Source of the DNA: Primulina eburnea
Taxonomy: Eukaryota; Streptophyta; Magnoliopsida; Lamiales; Gesneriaceae
Length of the DNA: 64,000 nt
Direction: 5' to 3'
Assembly: GCF_022965805.1 (NCBI RefSeq)
Contig: NC_133108.1
Coordinates: 39,068,051 to 39,132,050 of the forward strand
Shown: positions 1-11,400 of the stretch, one piece after another
Numbering within the stretch: the first letter of the stretch is position 1
Layout: every line of letters starts with the position of its first letter
The notes under the pieces: generated by a model
What the model was told of the DNA's origin: nothing
Database searches by the model: none
Seen by the model: the letters and a program-made list of their open reading frames with translations, nothing else
Position numbers and translations under genes: made by a program

Positions 1-232
1 GAAGGTTAATATTTAATATAATCACATATGTAATTGTGGTGGTAAACATGTGATAGTTGTTCGGTTTTTCATGTGAATAATAAATCGGCCCAAAGGAAGG
101 TTGTTATTTGACATGATAGTTACTATCAGTGTTTGACTGCTGCGCCAGGATATCACTTACAAGTTAATCTTTTGTCCAAAGATGAAACATTAGTGGAGTG
201 CTCGATATTCTGTTTATGGGGGTTTACATTAT
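1..232 (+). other. Untranslated leader of copia element 1
   Basis: AT-rich sequence with no coding potential between the presumed 5' LTR (off-window) and the first gag codons. It reads into gag without a boundary. There is no tRNA-complementary primer site inside it, so that site must lie further left. Confidence 0.5.
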
Positions 233-3200
233 TTGAATTTATTGATTATTTTATTTGGATATTTGGTTGAGCATGTATGTTTTGTTTTTGTTCTCTGTTC
301 AGATTTGACTCCTGCAAATATTCATTCCAACATAAATTCTATTCCTATGTTAAATGGCTCGAATTTTAAATCAAGGCAAGAGAATTTGTTGATAGTTCTC
401 GGAGTCATGGATTTAGACCTTGCGATAAGGATCGACTCTCCTCCCGCCATTACGGATAAGAGTACCTTTGATGAAAAGAGGGAGTTTGAAAGGTGGGAGA
501 GATCAAATCGCATGTGTATGATGATCATGAAGAGGGCCATTCCAGAAACATTCAGGGGCACAATGTCTAGCGACATTGCTACAGCTAAGGCTTTCCTTCA
601 AGACCTCGAAAAGAGGTTTGCTAAAAGTGAAAAGTCTGAAATTGGTACACTTTTGGCAAGCCTAGTTTCAATGAGGTTCAAGGGTAAGGGCAACATCAGG
701 GTACATTATGGAAATGTCTCATCTTGCTTCAAAATTGAAAGCACTGAAGCTTGACCTCTCTGAGGACTTGCTGGTGCATCTGGTTTTGATATCTCTTCCT
801 ACTCAGTTTAACCAGTTCAAGGTGAGTTATAACTGTCAGAAAGAGACTTGGTCTCTGAATGAGCTCATCTCGCACTGTGTACAGGAAGAGGAAAGGTTGA
901 AGCAAGACAAGACTGAAAGTGCTCATTATGCCTCTACCTCGAAGGACAAAGGAAAGAAAAGGAAGGATAAGGTTGCTGCGGATACACAGCCTTCGAAGAA
1001 ACAACAGAAGAACCCTAGTGATTCTCAAAGTTCTGGTTGTTTTTTCTGTGGCAGTGATGGGCATATGAAGAAGCAATGCAGTAATTATCACGCTTGGCGT
1101 GCTAAGAAAGGTATGCTTCTGAATATGGTTTGTTCTGAGGTTAATTTAACTTCAGTGACTAGACACACGTGGTGGATAGATTCTGGTGCAACAACTCACA
1201 TCAGTGTGTATGCAGGGTTGCCTGGATTGCCGAAAACCAAGTGATGCTGAAAGATTCATCTATGTTGGTGACGGCAACAAAGTTGAAGTTGAGGCAATAG
1301 GAAAATTTAGATTGTTGTTAAAGACTGGAATATATTTGGATCTTCCTGAAACATTTGTTGTGCCGTCTTTTAGGGGGAATTTGATTTCCATTTCTTCATT
1401 GGACAAATTTGGTTATTCTTGTTCGTTTGGAAATGGAATATTCAGTTTGTTTCTCGATTCAAAATTGGTTGGTTCTGGTTCTTTATCAGGTTACGATAAT
1501 CTTTATTTTTTGGATGTTATTGCTTCATTTAATGAAACCCTGCAAACAAGTAGAGGCACTAAAAGAAAATTAACCAGTGAGGATTCAGCTGTGTTATGGC
1601 ACAAAAGATTGGGTCATATCTCTGAAAAGAGAATAAGGAGACTTGTGTCAGACGAAATTCTCGAACCTTTAGATTACACAGATTTTAATAATTGTGTTAA
1701 TTGTATAAAGGGAAAACAAACCAACAAAAGAAGATTTGAAGCCAATAGGTGTTCAGGCGCCTTAGAACTTATACATACTGATATTTTTGGACCATTCCCT
1801 TCGGCTTCTTGGAATGGTCAACAGTATTTTATAACGTTCACAGACGATTTTTCAAGATATGGCTTCATTTATCTCATTCATGAAAAGGCACAGTCATTGG
1901 ATGTGTTCAAAAACTATAAAGCTGAAGTTGAAAATCAACTTGGCTTAAAGATTAAAAGCGTTAGATCTGACCGTGGTGGTGAATACTATGGTAAATATGA
2001 CGGTTCAGGTGAACAACGTCCATGACCTTTTGCTAGATTCCTAGAGGAATGCGGTATCGTCCTACAGTACACTTGCCGGGTTCGCCCACTATGAATGGTG
2101 TTGCTGAAAGACGAAACAGAACGCTTAAGGACATGGTGAGGAGTATGATCAGTCATTCTACCTTACCAGAATCACTCTGGGGAGAAGCGCTAAAGACCGC
2201 AGCATATATCCTTAATAGGGTTCCAACTAAGGCAGCGACCAAAACCCCTTATGAACTTTGGACGGGTAAAAAGCTCAGTCTTAAGCATCTGCACGTTGGG
2301 GATGTCCAGCTGAGGCAAGGCCTTACAAGCCTAATGAAAAGAAACTGAACTTAAGGACGGTCAGTTGTTATTTTATTGGATACTCTGAAAGATCCAGGGG
2401 GTACAAGTTTTATGATCCCACGAGTAAGTCGATTTTTGAGTCAGGAAATGCCAGGTTCTTTGAGGATGTTGAGTTTGCGGGGGGAGATAAAGTAAGTGAT
2501 ATTGTCTTTGAAGAGGAATATGTAAATATTCCCACAGGTGTCTTGGACTTTGATCAGGATCATATTCCTCACTTTGACCAAAACACAATACAGGAAGACA
2601 ATATTAGAGATCCTCCCATTCCAGATGAACAAACTCAAGCACCTCCAGAACCTATGCCATTAAGGAGATCCACTAGAGAGCGGAGAAATGCAGTGTCGGA
2701 CGATTACATTGTATTTCTTCAAGAACATGAGGCAGACATTGGATTGATGGAGGATGATCCTATTAACTTCCGTCAAGCCATGGATAGTTCTAACTCTCAA
2801 AAGTGGAATGATGCCATGAATGAGGAGATAAAGTCCATGAAGGACAATGACGTATGGGATCTTGTCCCATTGCCTAAAGGTACGAAGCCCATTGGTTGCA
2901 AATGGATATTTAAAACCAAGAGGGATTCGAAAGGCAATGTGGAAAGATATAAGACTCGTCTTGTCGCTAAAGGCTTTACACAGAAAGAAGGCATTGATTA
3001 TAAAGAGACTTTCTCTCCGGTTTTTTCGAAAGACTCTTTAAGGATTATAATGGCTTTGGTGGCGCATTTCGATCTTGAGCTTCATCAGATGGATGTAAAG
3101 ACTGCATTTCTAAATAGTGACATTGATGAAACGATTTATATGGTGCAGCCAGAAAATTGTGACCAAAGACACAAATAATATGGTTTGCAAATTAAAGAAA

Positions 3201-4337
3201 TCCATCTATGGGCTCAAGCAGGCATCGCGACAATGGTATTTCAAATTTCATCAAGTGATCATCTCGTTTGGTTTTGAGATGAATTTGGTCGATGATTGTG
3301 TGTACCATAAGTTCAGTGGGAGTAAGCATATTTTTCTGGTTTTATATGTTGATGACATTCTGCTCGCTAGCAACGATATAGAGTTGTTGCATGAAACCAA
3401 GAGATTTCTAGCTAAGAATTTTGAGATGAAAGATCTTGGTGATGCATCTTTTGTACTGGGTATTCAGATACATCGGGATCGTTCTCGGGGTATTCTTGGA
3501 TTATCTCATAAAGGCTATATCGAGAAAGTTCTCAAGCGATACGGAATGCAAGATTGTAAACCAACAGATACCCCTGTGGCTAAGGGAGACAAATTTAGTC
3601 TCAAACAATGCCCAAAGAATGATTTTGAGGAAAAAGAAATGCAGAAGGTTCCCTATGCATCTGCAGTGGGGAGTCTGATGTATGCTCAGGTTTGTACACG
3701 TCCAGATATTGCGTACGTGACAGGAATGTTGGGACGATATTTAAGTAATCCAGGAGTGGAACATTGGAAAGCAGTCAAAAGGGTTTTACGGTACCTACAG
3801 AGAACAAAAGATTACATGCTCATATATCGGAGGTTGGATCAGCTTGAGATCATTGGATATACTGACTCCGATTTTGCTGGATGCCAAGATAGTATGAAAT
3901 CTACGTCGGGCTACATCTATCTCCTTGCTGGAGGTGCCATTTCCTGGAAGAGTGCTAAACAGTCACTTATAGCCTCTTCCACCATGGCAGCTGAGTTTGT
4001 AGCGTGTTACGAGGCATCCAATCACGGAATATGTTTGCAAAATTTTGTCACGGGACTGCGCATTGTTGATGGCATTGAAAAACCACTAAGATTATATTGT
4101 GACAATAAATCAGCAGTTATGTATTCCAATAACAACAGGAGCTCGACGAAGTCAAAACATATTGACATCAAGTTTCTGGTTGTTAAAGAAAGAATTCAGA
4201 GTGGAAAGTTGTCTATTGAGCATATCGGTACAAACTCCATGGTTGCGGATCCGCTTACTAAGGGACTACCACCCAAACAGTTTCATGAGCACACTGCTTG
4301 TATGGGTGTTATGTCAATTGAGGAAATTCAGCTTTAG
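233..4337 (+). pseudogene. Copia gag-pol polyprotein remnant (frameshifted)
   Basis: Polyprotein that would encode the capsid and replication enzymes of the element. Pieces lie in changing frames: gag 233-754, gag with zinc knuckle (CFFCGSDGHMKKQC) and protease (WWIDSGATTHIS) 708-1244, integrase zinc domain and first catalytic Asp (HTDIFGPF, SDRGGEY) 1186-2025, integrase Glu region ([11 protein letters not shown]) 2049-2348, start of RT 2543-3178, and RT (YVDDILLA) with RNase H (YTDSDFAG, YCDNKSAV) 3117-4337. At least five frame changes separate them, so no full product can be made. The gag start is unclear: the first in-frame ATG lies near 350. All catalytic motifs are still recognisable, so decay is moderate. 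The lineage within copia is not resolved. Confidence 0.9.
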
Positions 4338-4757
4338 TGGGAGTTTGCTATTTTAAATGCTTTTCAGTTGTAGACATTTTCAGTTACAGTTATGTAAACT
4401 TATTTTCTGCAGAAATAAATTTCAAGTTAAGTCACACTCTGATTATGATTTAAAGTTTGATCTCAATAAGGTTAAAGGGAGGACCAATTGGAAATAGGCA
4501 TGTTACGGTCACATTGCATGAAATTTCCATGCTACACATCCATTTCATGATCCATGTCATTCAGTTGTGTTGGCATATGTGACCATTGATGGGTCTAGTT
4601 ACCTTGAGTGTAGCGAAGACTGCTTTGATCCTATGTTGATGTGATTGATGGACCGGATTGGTTATAGATACATTTCGGAATGACAACAATTTTGAGCTCA
4701 TAAGGTTATTTTCACAAACATAATTATAAAGTTGCACATATAGCCCAAGTGGGAGAT

Positions 4758-5227
4758 TGTTGGATCAATTTATTTATATGGGCTTATATGTGAATAATTA
4801 TGTGTGTGGGTTGTCTATTAAGTTAAGCCCAAAATAAAGTGATCAATTAATGTTTCGGGTTATTGGGCTTTAATGTATCAAATGGGCTGTGGGCCTTTAA
4901 TGTGTAGAGACATAAGTGTAATTTCTGTTTTTATGATGGGCTAAAACGGAAATATCAGAAGATATTGGTAATCATTATCTATAAATATGGGTCATGGTCC
5001 CCAGATCTCGCGTTATCACTTTCACTATTCTCTCCCTCATTAAGAAAATAGTTCTGAAGACAAAACTAAAGGATTCTCTCAAGGAAAGAGCGCGTAGATC
5101 TGGAAGATCAAAACACGTTCTAAACAATTCAGGATTATGGCTTCAGGTACGCTTCCGCTTAGGTTTTCAGTCAAATTCTTAATGATTTAACGTGATGGAT
5201 TATGCGGTTTATGGGTTTTCCCCAACA
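4758..5227 (+). repeat. 3' LTR of copia element 1
   Basis: Begins TGTTGGATCAAT directly after the purine tract AGTGGGAGAT and ends CCCCAACA, giving TG...CA termini over 470 bp. A TATA-like box (CTATAAATA) lies near 4979-4987. The partner LTR is outside the window. Confidence 0.8.
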
Positions 5228-5478
5228 CCTAAGTGTTTAACGAGAGGGCATCAACCACCGAAAGAAATCCTCTATCACCGAAAGAAATCCTCTCTCATGT
5301 TTTTTTTTCAACCGGGTAAATGATGTAACATATCTCTAGCAAAACTCGTCTAGAACGTGTTGATGATAACGACTTCTAAATTTCTGAGATGGTTAAACAA
5401 GACTAGCCGGAAAACAAGCCATGTTTGAGTTCCTTGTTATCATGTCTTGTCTTACTAATGGTCAAGTTTTTGCATCAG

Positions 5479-5610
5479 TGTTTTCTCAACTATCATAATG
5501 TCGGTAATTTGACTCAACCTTTCGATGACAGGGGTAAAAAAGAGATCCTCTGTGGCAATTGCAATGGTGCTGGCTTCATGGGCGGTTTCATGAACACGCT
5601 GGACAGTTGA
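5479..5610 (+). CDS. Terminal exon of a DnaJ-type Cys-rich (BSD2-like) protein, fragment
   Basis: A 43-codon exon preceded by a good acceptor (TTTTTGCATCAG) and closed by TGA. It encodes CFLNYHNVGNLTQP, then GKKEILCGNCNGAGFMGGF. CGNCNGAG is a CXXCXGXG motif of the DnaJ zinc-binding type, found in small plastid proteins of the BSD2 kind. Where a second Cys pair would be expected there is FDDRGKK, so one zinc site may be lost. No upstream exon is visible, because copia element 1 lies directly upstream. Either that element sits in an intron of this gene, or this is a stranded fragment. The family call is from motif recognition only. Confidence 0.5.
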   Translation, partial: CFLNYHNVGNLTQPFDDRGKKEILCGNCNGAGFMGGFMNTLDS

Positions 5611-5735
5611 CACACTTGCTTGAATCGTCAACGAATTGCCACTGTCTTAATTTTGTCATATAAATATTGTGAACAAGGATTTATTTTATGAACTTGCTGT
5701 ATTGCATAATATTTAAAGGAATGTAGAACAATCTT

Positions 5736-6482
5736 TGTACTGTTGGCTTTAACATCTGGTATACAAGATGACTTGCATTAATTAGCTAATGAAAGTGTGA
5801 GCCAAAATGCTAAAATTTGAAGTATGATATGACAGTTCCTGAGCGGTAACGAAATTTGGATTGTATAGATACAACATAGCTCTAAGCAAAAGCAGTATGT
5901 AACTGAAAATAAGAATATCGAGTATGTAAAACAATAAGAAATCAGTAAATTAAATCGAGGTATGTACCAAGTCCAGTTTTTTTGAAACAGATTTGTTCCT
6001 TCCGACGATGCTTCGAGAATCAGGACGGACAACTGTTTCTCAGAATGCAACAACAAAACCATACAACAGTTTAGCACGAAGTAACTACATCGGCGAACTG
6101 AAGACATTCCTTTACTTTATCGCAAAAACTTAACGGATGCTAAACAAAAAGCTAACAATATGAAATACAAGAGAATGCTTGAGTGTGTGTGTGTGTGTGT
6201 GCGTACACATATGGATAGAGGAAATGAATACACTATTTATAAGCTCTGAAATGCAGACCAAAAGTCATGTAAAATTAATTAACTCAATTAATTAATCTTG
6301 CAATTAACTCAAGAATACGAAAAGTCAAAATTTTCGACTTAACTCAAGAATGTAGAAAATCAAAAGACACTTCCGCAATAATGAGCCACAACTAACTCAA
6401 GAATGTGGAGAGCCAAAAGACACTCCCACATTCATGAGCCATATTTTCATTCAAACTTTAAATTTAATTCAAATTTCCAACA
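5736..6482 (-). repeat. Possible solo copia LTR, minus orientation
   Basis: Read on the minus strand the segment starts TGTTGGAAATTTG at 6482, carries a TATA-like TTATAAATAG around 6235-6245 and could end near 5736. Flanks ATCTT (5731-5735) and GTCTT (6483-6487) resemble an imperfect 5-bp duplication. It contains a short TG/CA microsatellite (about 6184-6200). The left boundary is a guess, and no coding sequence is present. Confidence 0.35.
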
Positions 6483-6890
6483 GTCTTCAACATGAATGAA
6501 ATTTACAAATCTTGGTGATGAAATTTTACAATCAAATCATGCATAAAATAGGTAGGTGTTACCCTCTGAACATTTTCTTGTGAAATATATTTGCTTTACT
6601 AACTGCCCAGTAGGCATGATGTCTTTGAATTGTTCTGCTGTATATGTTAATTAAGATATATTTCACAGATACATTTTTTGCCATGAACACACACCTGGTT
6701 ATGCAAGAGGGTCTAGATTTGAGTTTAACAATTCTTTCGAAGCGGTCACACTTCTCTCTCACACATGTGATTCTTTATTGCTTCTCATCAGAATCATTAA
6801 AAGTCTGTTTATCTTCAACGTTCACTATTTCATGATAGGAATAAAATAACTTCTACAGTGATCCACCAAATCAGTACAATTATGCTGTCT
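6483..6890. other. Non-coding sequence left of gypsy element 1
   Basis: No open frame of note and no recognisable gene. It continues, without the gypsy insertion, into the sequence after 14466, so the pre-insertion locus was one continuous piece of probably repeat-derived DNA. Confidence 0.4.
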
Positions 6891-7018
6891 CATTGTGTAG
6901 TAGCCCGAATTCCAAATTGGGTAATTAACGGAGTAATGGTGATTAAGAAGGTTTAAGGTGTAATTTTGGCTATGGTCATGATCGGACGGACCGAAGAGGG
7001 TTCGGAAGCACCGAAGAG

Positions 7019-7210
7019 TTCGGACGATCCGAAGTGTAGTTCGGTGAATCCGATCATAGGTGTCAAGTGTTGATCGACACGTCATTTTCCATGCATGTTC
7101 GGACGGTCCGAAGTGTATGATCGGAGGATCCGATCATGAGCTGTCAAGAGCCAATGGACACGTAGCGTTCGGACGTTCCGAAGTGTTGTTCGGAGGATCC
7201 GAACATGGCC
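7019..7210 (+). promoter_or_regulatory. U3 palindromic repeat array upstream of the TATA box
   Basis: Three repeat units start near 7019, 7098 and 7168. Each begins with an imperfect palindrome TTCGGACGnTCCGAAGTGT and continues with a second one of the form TCGGnGnATCCGA. Units 1 and 2 are followed by GTCAAG and GACACGT, which contains an ACGT core. A weaker unit lies at about 6979-6997. The array is repeated in the 3' LTR, near 13137-13328. A position just upstream of TATA fits an enhancer; that role is inferred. Confidence 0.6.
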
Positions 7211-7218
7211 TATAAATA
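7211..7218 (+). promoter_or_regulatory. TATA box of gypsy element 1 5' LTR
   Basis: TATAAATA, 315 bp into the LTR, at the same offset as in the 3' LTR (13329-13336). It probably marks the U3/R region, with transcription starting some 30 bp downstream. Confidence 0.75.
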
Positions 7219-8347
7219 GTGCTCGGATTTCCTCATTTTGACTTGCCAATTTCTTGAGTTTTCTCTCATTTTGGAGAGTTTGGAAGGTTTCTAGGGTTAG
7301 TTGTTGGTCGAGCGATAGCTAAGAGCTGCCAGGAGTAGTAGCGTAGCGGCGCCTGAGTTTCAAGGCAATCGACATCAAAGGGCTGTCGACGGACGAAGGT
7401 AAACCCTAAACCTTTGGTAGTACTAGGGAGTACTGGTTTTGCTAGTCGAGCATGGTAGTATTGATTGAGTATGCTTTTGATGCGTAGGCTTGTGCTAGAC
7501 CTGATTAGCGGTGTTGCGTAAGGCTAGGCTTGCTGTGATAGAGGTACGAAAGTACTATCCGAGATATCCTGGTTGAGTATACATTCATATATATGTTGCA
7601 TGAGTATTTGCTGCATTGTTATATGTCATATGATGCATGTTATTATATCACGGTTATTACTGCACGTTGCATTTCATGTTGAGCCGTATCTCCTTCGAGA
7701 TAGCCTTTACTGTTGAGCTGTATCTCTTTCGAGATAAGCTATATCTTGGGGCCGCTCAGCCCTGTCTTGTGGACGCATGGACACCGAGAGTACACAGTGG
7801 CCGACGGGTCGGGAGGGCTTCGGTGGTCCGGGACATTTTAGGTCCACGTCTGTCTTGTAGTGGATGCAGTGACCCAGAGGTTGGACCGCGCGGCACTATC
7901 CACTTGGCGCCTCTAGACTGAGCATTTTGAGATCCTTTGTGATTCCTGTTTCTTGACTACCCTGGTATCATATCATAGCATGTGCATTTCATATAGGTTT
8001 GTATACTCATACTTTTGTACTGGGCGTTCTTATCGCTCACGTCCTCGGTTTTGTTTATTCTTGGACACCCCATTCCCACGGGGCAGGCCTCAGGTTGGAT
8101 GGCTCAGGAGGAGCAGGAGGAGGACGTTGAGTAGCTGGTTGGTTTAGTTTTCAGTGTTTTCCATTTGATTCGATATGGTTGTACTGGATATTTCATTTTG
8201 AGTTAGTCTAGACTTCGATTTCGATTGGGTTGTATAACTAATGTTGTTGGCCATATTTCCGCTGTTATCTCTGATTATAATTAATTAGGTTAATTGCATG
8301 CTTAGTTTTTGATTAGTAGGTGATTCTGGAACGGGTCACTACATTTA

Positions 8348-8359
8348 TGGTATCAGAGC
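8348..8359 (+). other. Primer binding site, initiator tRNA-Met
   Basis: TGGTATCAGAGC, four bases after the 5' LTR. This is the standard sequence complementary to the 3' end of plant initiator tRNA-Met, used to prime minus-strand cDNA. Confidence 0.9.
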
Positions 8360-8441
8360 ATGCGTATGATTTTGGGATATAGATTCTGTTTTGGGATTTC
8401 CGTTGACCATTTTACCATTTTCCCTATTCTATCTTGTAGCG

Positions 8442-11400
8442 ATGGCTGACCATTTTGATGACGGGAGTAGTCAGGGGAGTGTAGGTCGATGGGGTGACCA
8501 GGACGATCATAGACGTCATCGTGAGCATCGTCATCGTCGGGATGGTCCTATGCGTTTCGATATGCATCGTTTCATGCAGATGGGGCCTAAGCCTTTAGTT
8601 GGCGGTGAGACTCCCGATGATGCGGAGGATTGGTTAGAGCGCATGGAGAGTTGTTTCCGCGCATTCCAGTGCACCGATGAGCAGAAGATGGAGACCCTTA
8701 GTTTTCTTCTCGAGGGCCGTGCTCGCAGGTGGTGGCGATCGACTTCTGCGCCGATAGTTCAGTCGCAGGGTAGAGCGACTTGGGTCGATTTCCGTGCAGC
8801 GTTCATGCAGCTGTACTTTCCTCCAGCCCTTCGCCAGGCCAAGACGATTGAGCTCCTGAACCTTAAGCAGGGGAGTATGTCTGTTGATGAGTATCAGCAG
8901 AAATTCTTTGAGTTGTTACCCTTCGCTCCTCATATCAGTGGCAGTTCTGAGGCCAAGTATGATCATTTCCTCCAGGGCCTTAATCAGGAGATCTTTGATC
9001 GAGTCACTGTCTGTGATAATCCTACTTCTTATGATGGGTTAGTGAACCGGTGTCGCCAGGCAGAGATCAGTCTCCAGCGTGGTAGGGCTATTCTTTCTTC
9101 TTCTAGACCTCCGAGTACTTTGAGGCCTCGATCTCAGTCATTCAAGAAATCTGGTTCATCTTCTTCTGGATCTGGATCTCGATCTAGTGGTGTTTTCCGC
9201 TTTGGTAAGAAGAAGGAGTCTTGTGCGCATTGTGGGAAGAACCATCCATCGGAGCAATGCCGAGTAGCCGCAGGAGCTTGTTATCAGTGCGGAGAGATGG
9301 GGCATATTAAGAAGAATTGTCCTCAGTTGCGAGGTGGAGCAGGATCCGGTTCTGGATCTCAGACGACTGTTCAGCAGAGGAGGCAGGGTCAGGCAGTGGG
9401 TAGTTCGAATCTTCGACCTCGTGCCCAAGGTCAGGTTTTTGCGCTGAACCAGGATCAGGCTGCAGATGAGACGGAGAGAGTCATAGCAGGTACTTTTCAT
9501 TTATGCGGTATTCCTGCTTTTGTTCTTATTGATACAGGAGCCTCTCATTCCTTCATTTCTGCACGATTTGTTAAGCGTCATAGGTTACCCTATGTTTCTC
9601 TAGACGTCATTCTTTCTGTTTCTACTCCGATGGGTCATTCGGTGTTAGCGAAGCGTCTAGTGATGGGTTGTCCCTTAGATTTTGAGGGTAACGAGTTGAC
9701 TGCGAATCTTATGATCCTAGAGATGGAAGATTTTGATTGTATCTTGGGTATAGACTTATTGACTACCTACCGAGCTACTGTGGATTGTTACCAGAAGCTT
9801 GTTCAGTTTCGTACGACTGAAAGCTTTAGTTGGTTTTTCTATGGTGAGGGAGCGCGACCTCCGATGCCAGTGGTATCTGCTCTGAAAGCCTGTCGTGCTT
9901 TAGAGTCGGGCGGGGAAGGCTACCTCATCTATGCGATTGATTCATCCACCGGTAGTGTTGGTCTAGAGGATATTCCAGTGGTTTGTGAATTTCCTGATGT
10001 TTTCCCAGATGAGATTCCTGGTTTTCCTCCGGTTAGAGAGGTGGAATTTGGCATAGATTTAATGCCAGGGACTGCACCGATTTCTCGTGCCCCCTATCGT
10101 CTTGCTCCGTCAGAGATGAGAGAGCTGAAGCAGCAATTGCAGGATCTTCTTGATAAGGGTTATATTCGCCCGAGTGTTTCGCCTTGGGGAGCTCCAGTCT
10201 TGTTTGTCAAGAAGAAGGATGGATCGATGCGGTTGTGCATTGATTATCGCCAGCTGAATCGGGTGACGATCAAAAACAAGTACCCTTTACCCCGTATTGA
10301 TGACTTGTTCGATCAGCTTCAGGGTACTTCTGTTTACTCCAAGATCGACTTGCGATCGGGTTATCATCAGATGAGAGTCAGAGATGATGATATTTCCAAG
10401 ACTGCATTTCGTACTCGTTATGGGCATTACGAGTTTCTAGTTATGCCATTCGGATTGACGAATGCGCCAGCGGTGTTCATGGATATGATGAACCGAGTCT
10501 TCCGAGATTTTCTGGATCAGTTTGTGGTGGTTTTCATTGACGATATCTTGATCTTTTCCCACAGTGTGGAAGAGCATGCCCAACACTTGAGGATTGTGTT
10601 GCAGATTCTTCGCGAGAAGCAATTGTATGCTAAGCTGAGTAAGTGCGAGTTCTGGATTGATCGTGTGGTATTCCTTGGTCATGTGATTTCCAAGGAAGGA
10701 GTTTCTGTGGATCCCAGCAAGATTGAAGCAGTGCTGAATTGGTCACGTCCGACGACGGTGGCTGAGATCCGTAGTTTTCTAGGTCTGGCAGGGTATTATC
10801 GTCGCTTCATCGTGAATTTCTCTCAGATAGCCAGACCATTGACGCAACTTACTCGGAGGGATGTTCCATTTGAGTGGTCATCCGAGTGCGAAGATAGTTT
10901 CAGAGAGCTTCGTCGACTTCTGACTTCCGCACCTGTTTTGGCGTTACCGTCAGGATCTGATGGTTTCAGTGTTTACACCGATGCCTCCACTCAAGGCTTA
11001 GGGTGTGTGTTGACGCAAAACGGTCATGTGATTGCTTATGCTTCCAGACAGCTGAAATCTCACGAGGAGAAGTATCCCACTCATGATCTGGAATTGGCAG
11101 CTATTGTGTTTGCGCTGAAGATTTGGCGTCATTATTTGTACGGTGTTCAGTTTGAAATCTTTACTGATCATAAGAGTCTGAAATATCTGTTCACTCAGGC
11201 TGAGTTGAACATGAGGCAACGTCGTTGGATGGATTTGCTGAAGGATTATGATTGCGAGATCAAGTACCATCCAGGTTCTGCGAATCTCACAGCTGATGCG
11301 CTTAGTCGCAAGGTGAGAGCCTCTGCACTTCAGACTTGTGCTATGACTAGTGCCATCCAGGATAGTTGCTCGTTGGGGTTTAACTTCAAGCATCGGAAAG

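Larger units (their letters stand above)
1..5227 (+). mobile_element. Ty1/copia LTR retrotransposon, decayed, 5' end outside window
   Basis: The element contains, in order, a gag with a zinc knuckle, protease, integrase, reverse transcriptase and RNase H (the copia order, integrase before RT), then a purine-rich tract and an LTR ending at 5227. The window opens inside its 5' untranslated leader, so the 5' LTR and primer binding site are not visible. No target duplication can be checked. The coding region is frameshifted several times, so the copy cannot be autonomous. Confidence 0.9.
6896..8343 (+). repeat. 5' LTR of gypsy element 1
   Basis: Starts TGTAGTAGCC and ends GTCACTACA, with a 6-bp inverted terminus (TGTAGT/ACTACA). 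It includes the palindrome-rich U3 region and a TATA box. A 94-codon open stretch inside it (7637-7921) recurs in the 3' LTR and is not a gene. Confidence 0.95.

Noticed and set aside
5778..6107. 109-codon minus-strand frame
   Set aside because: It has no recognisable domain and lies in a probable decayed LTR.
7637..7921. 94-codon open frame inside the gypsy 1 LTR, repeated at 13755-14039
   Set aside because: It lies in LTR sequence downstream of the TATA box, has no recognisable domain, and is duplicated only because the LTR is duplicated.
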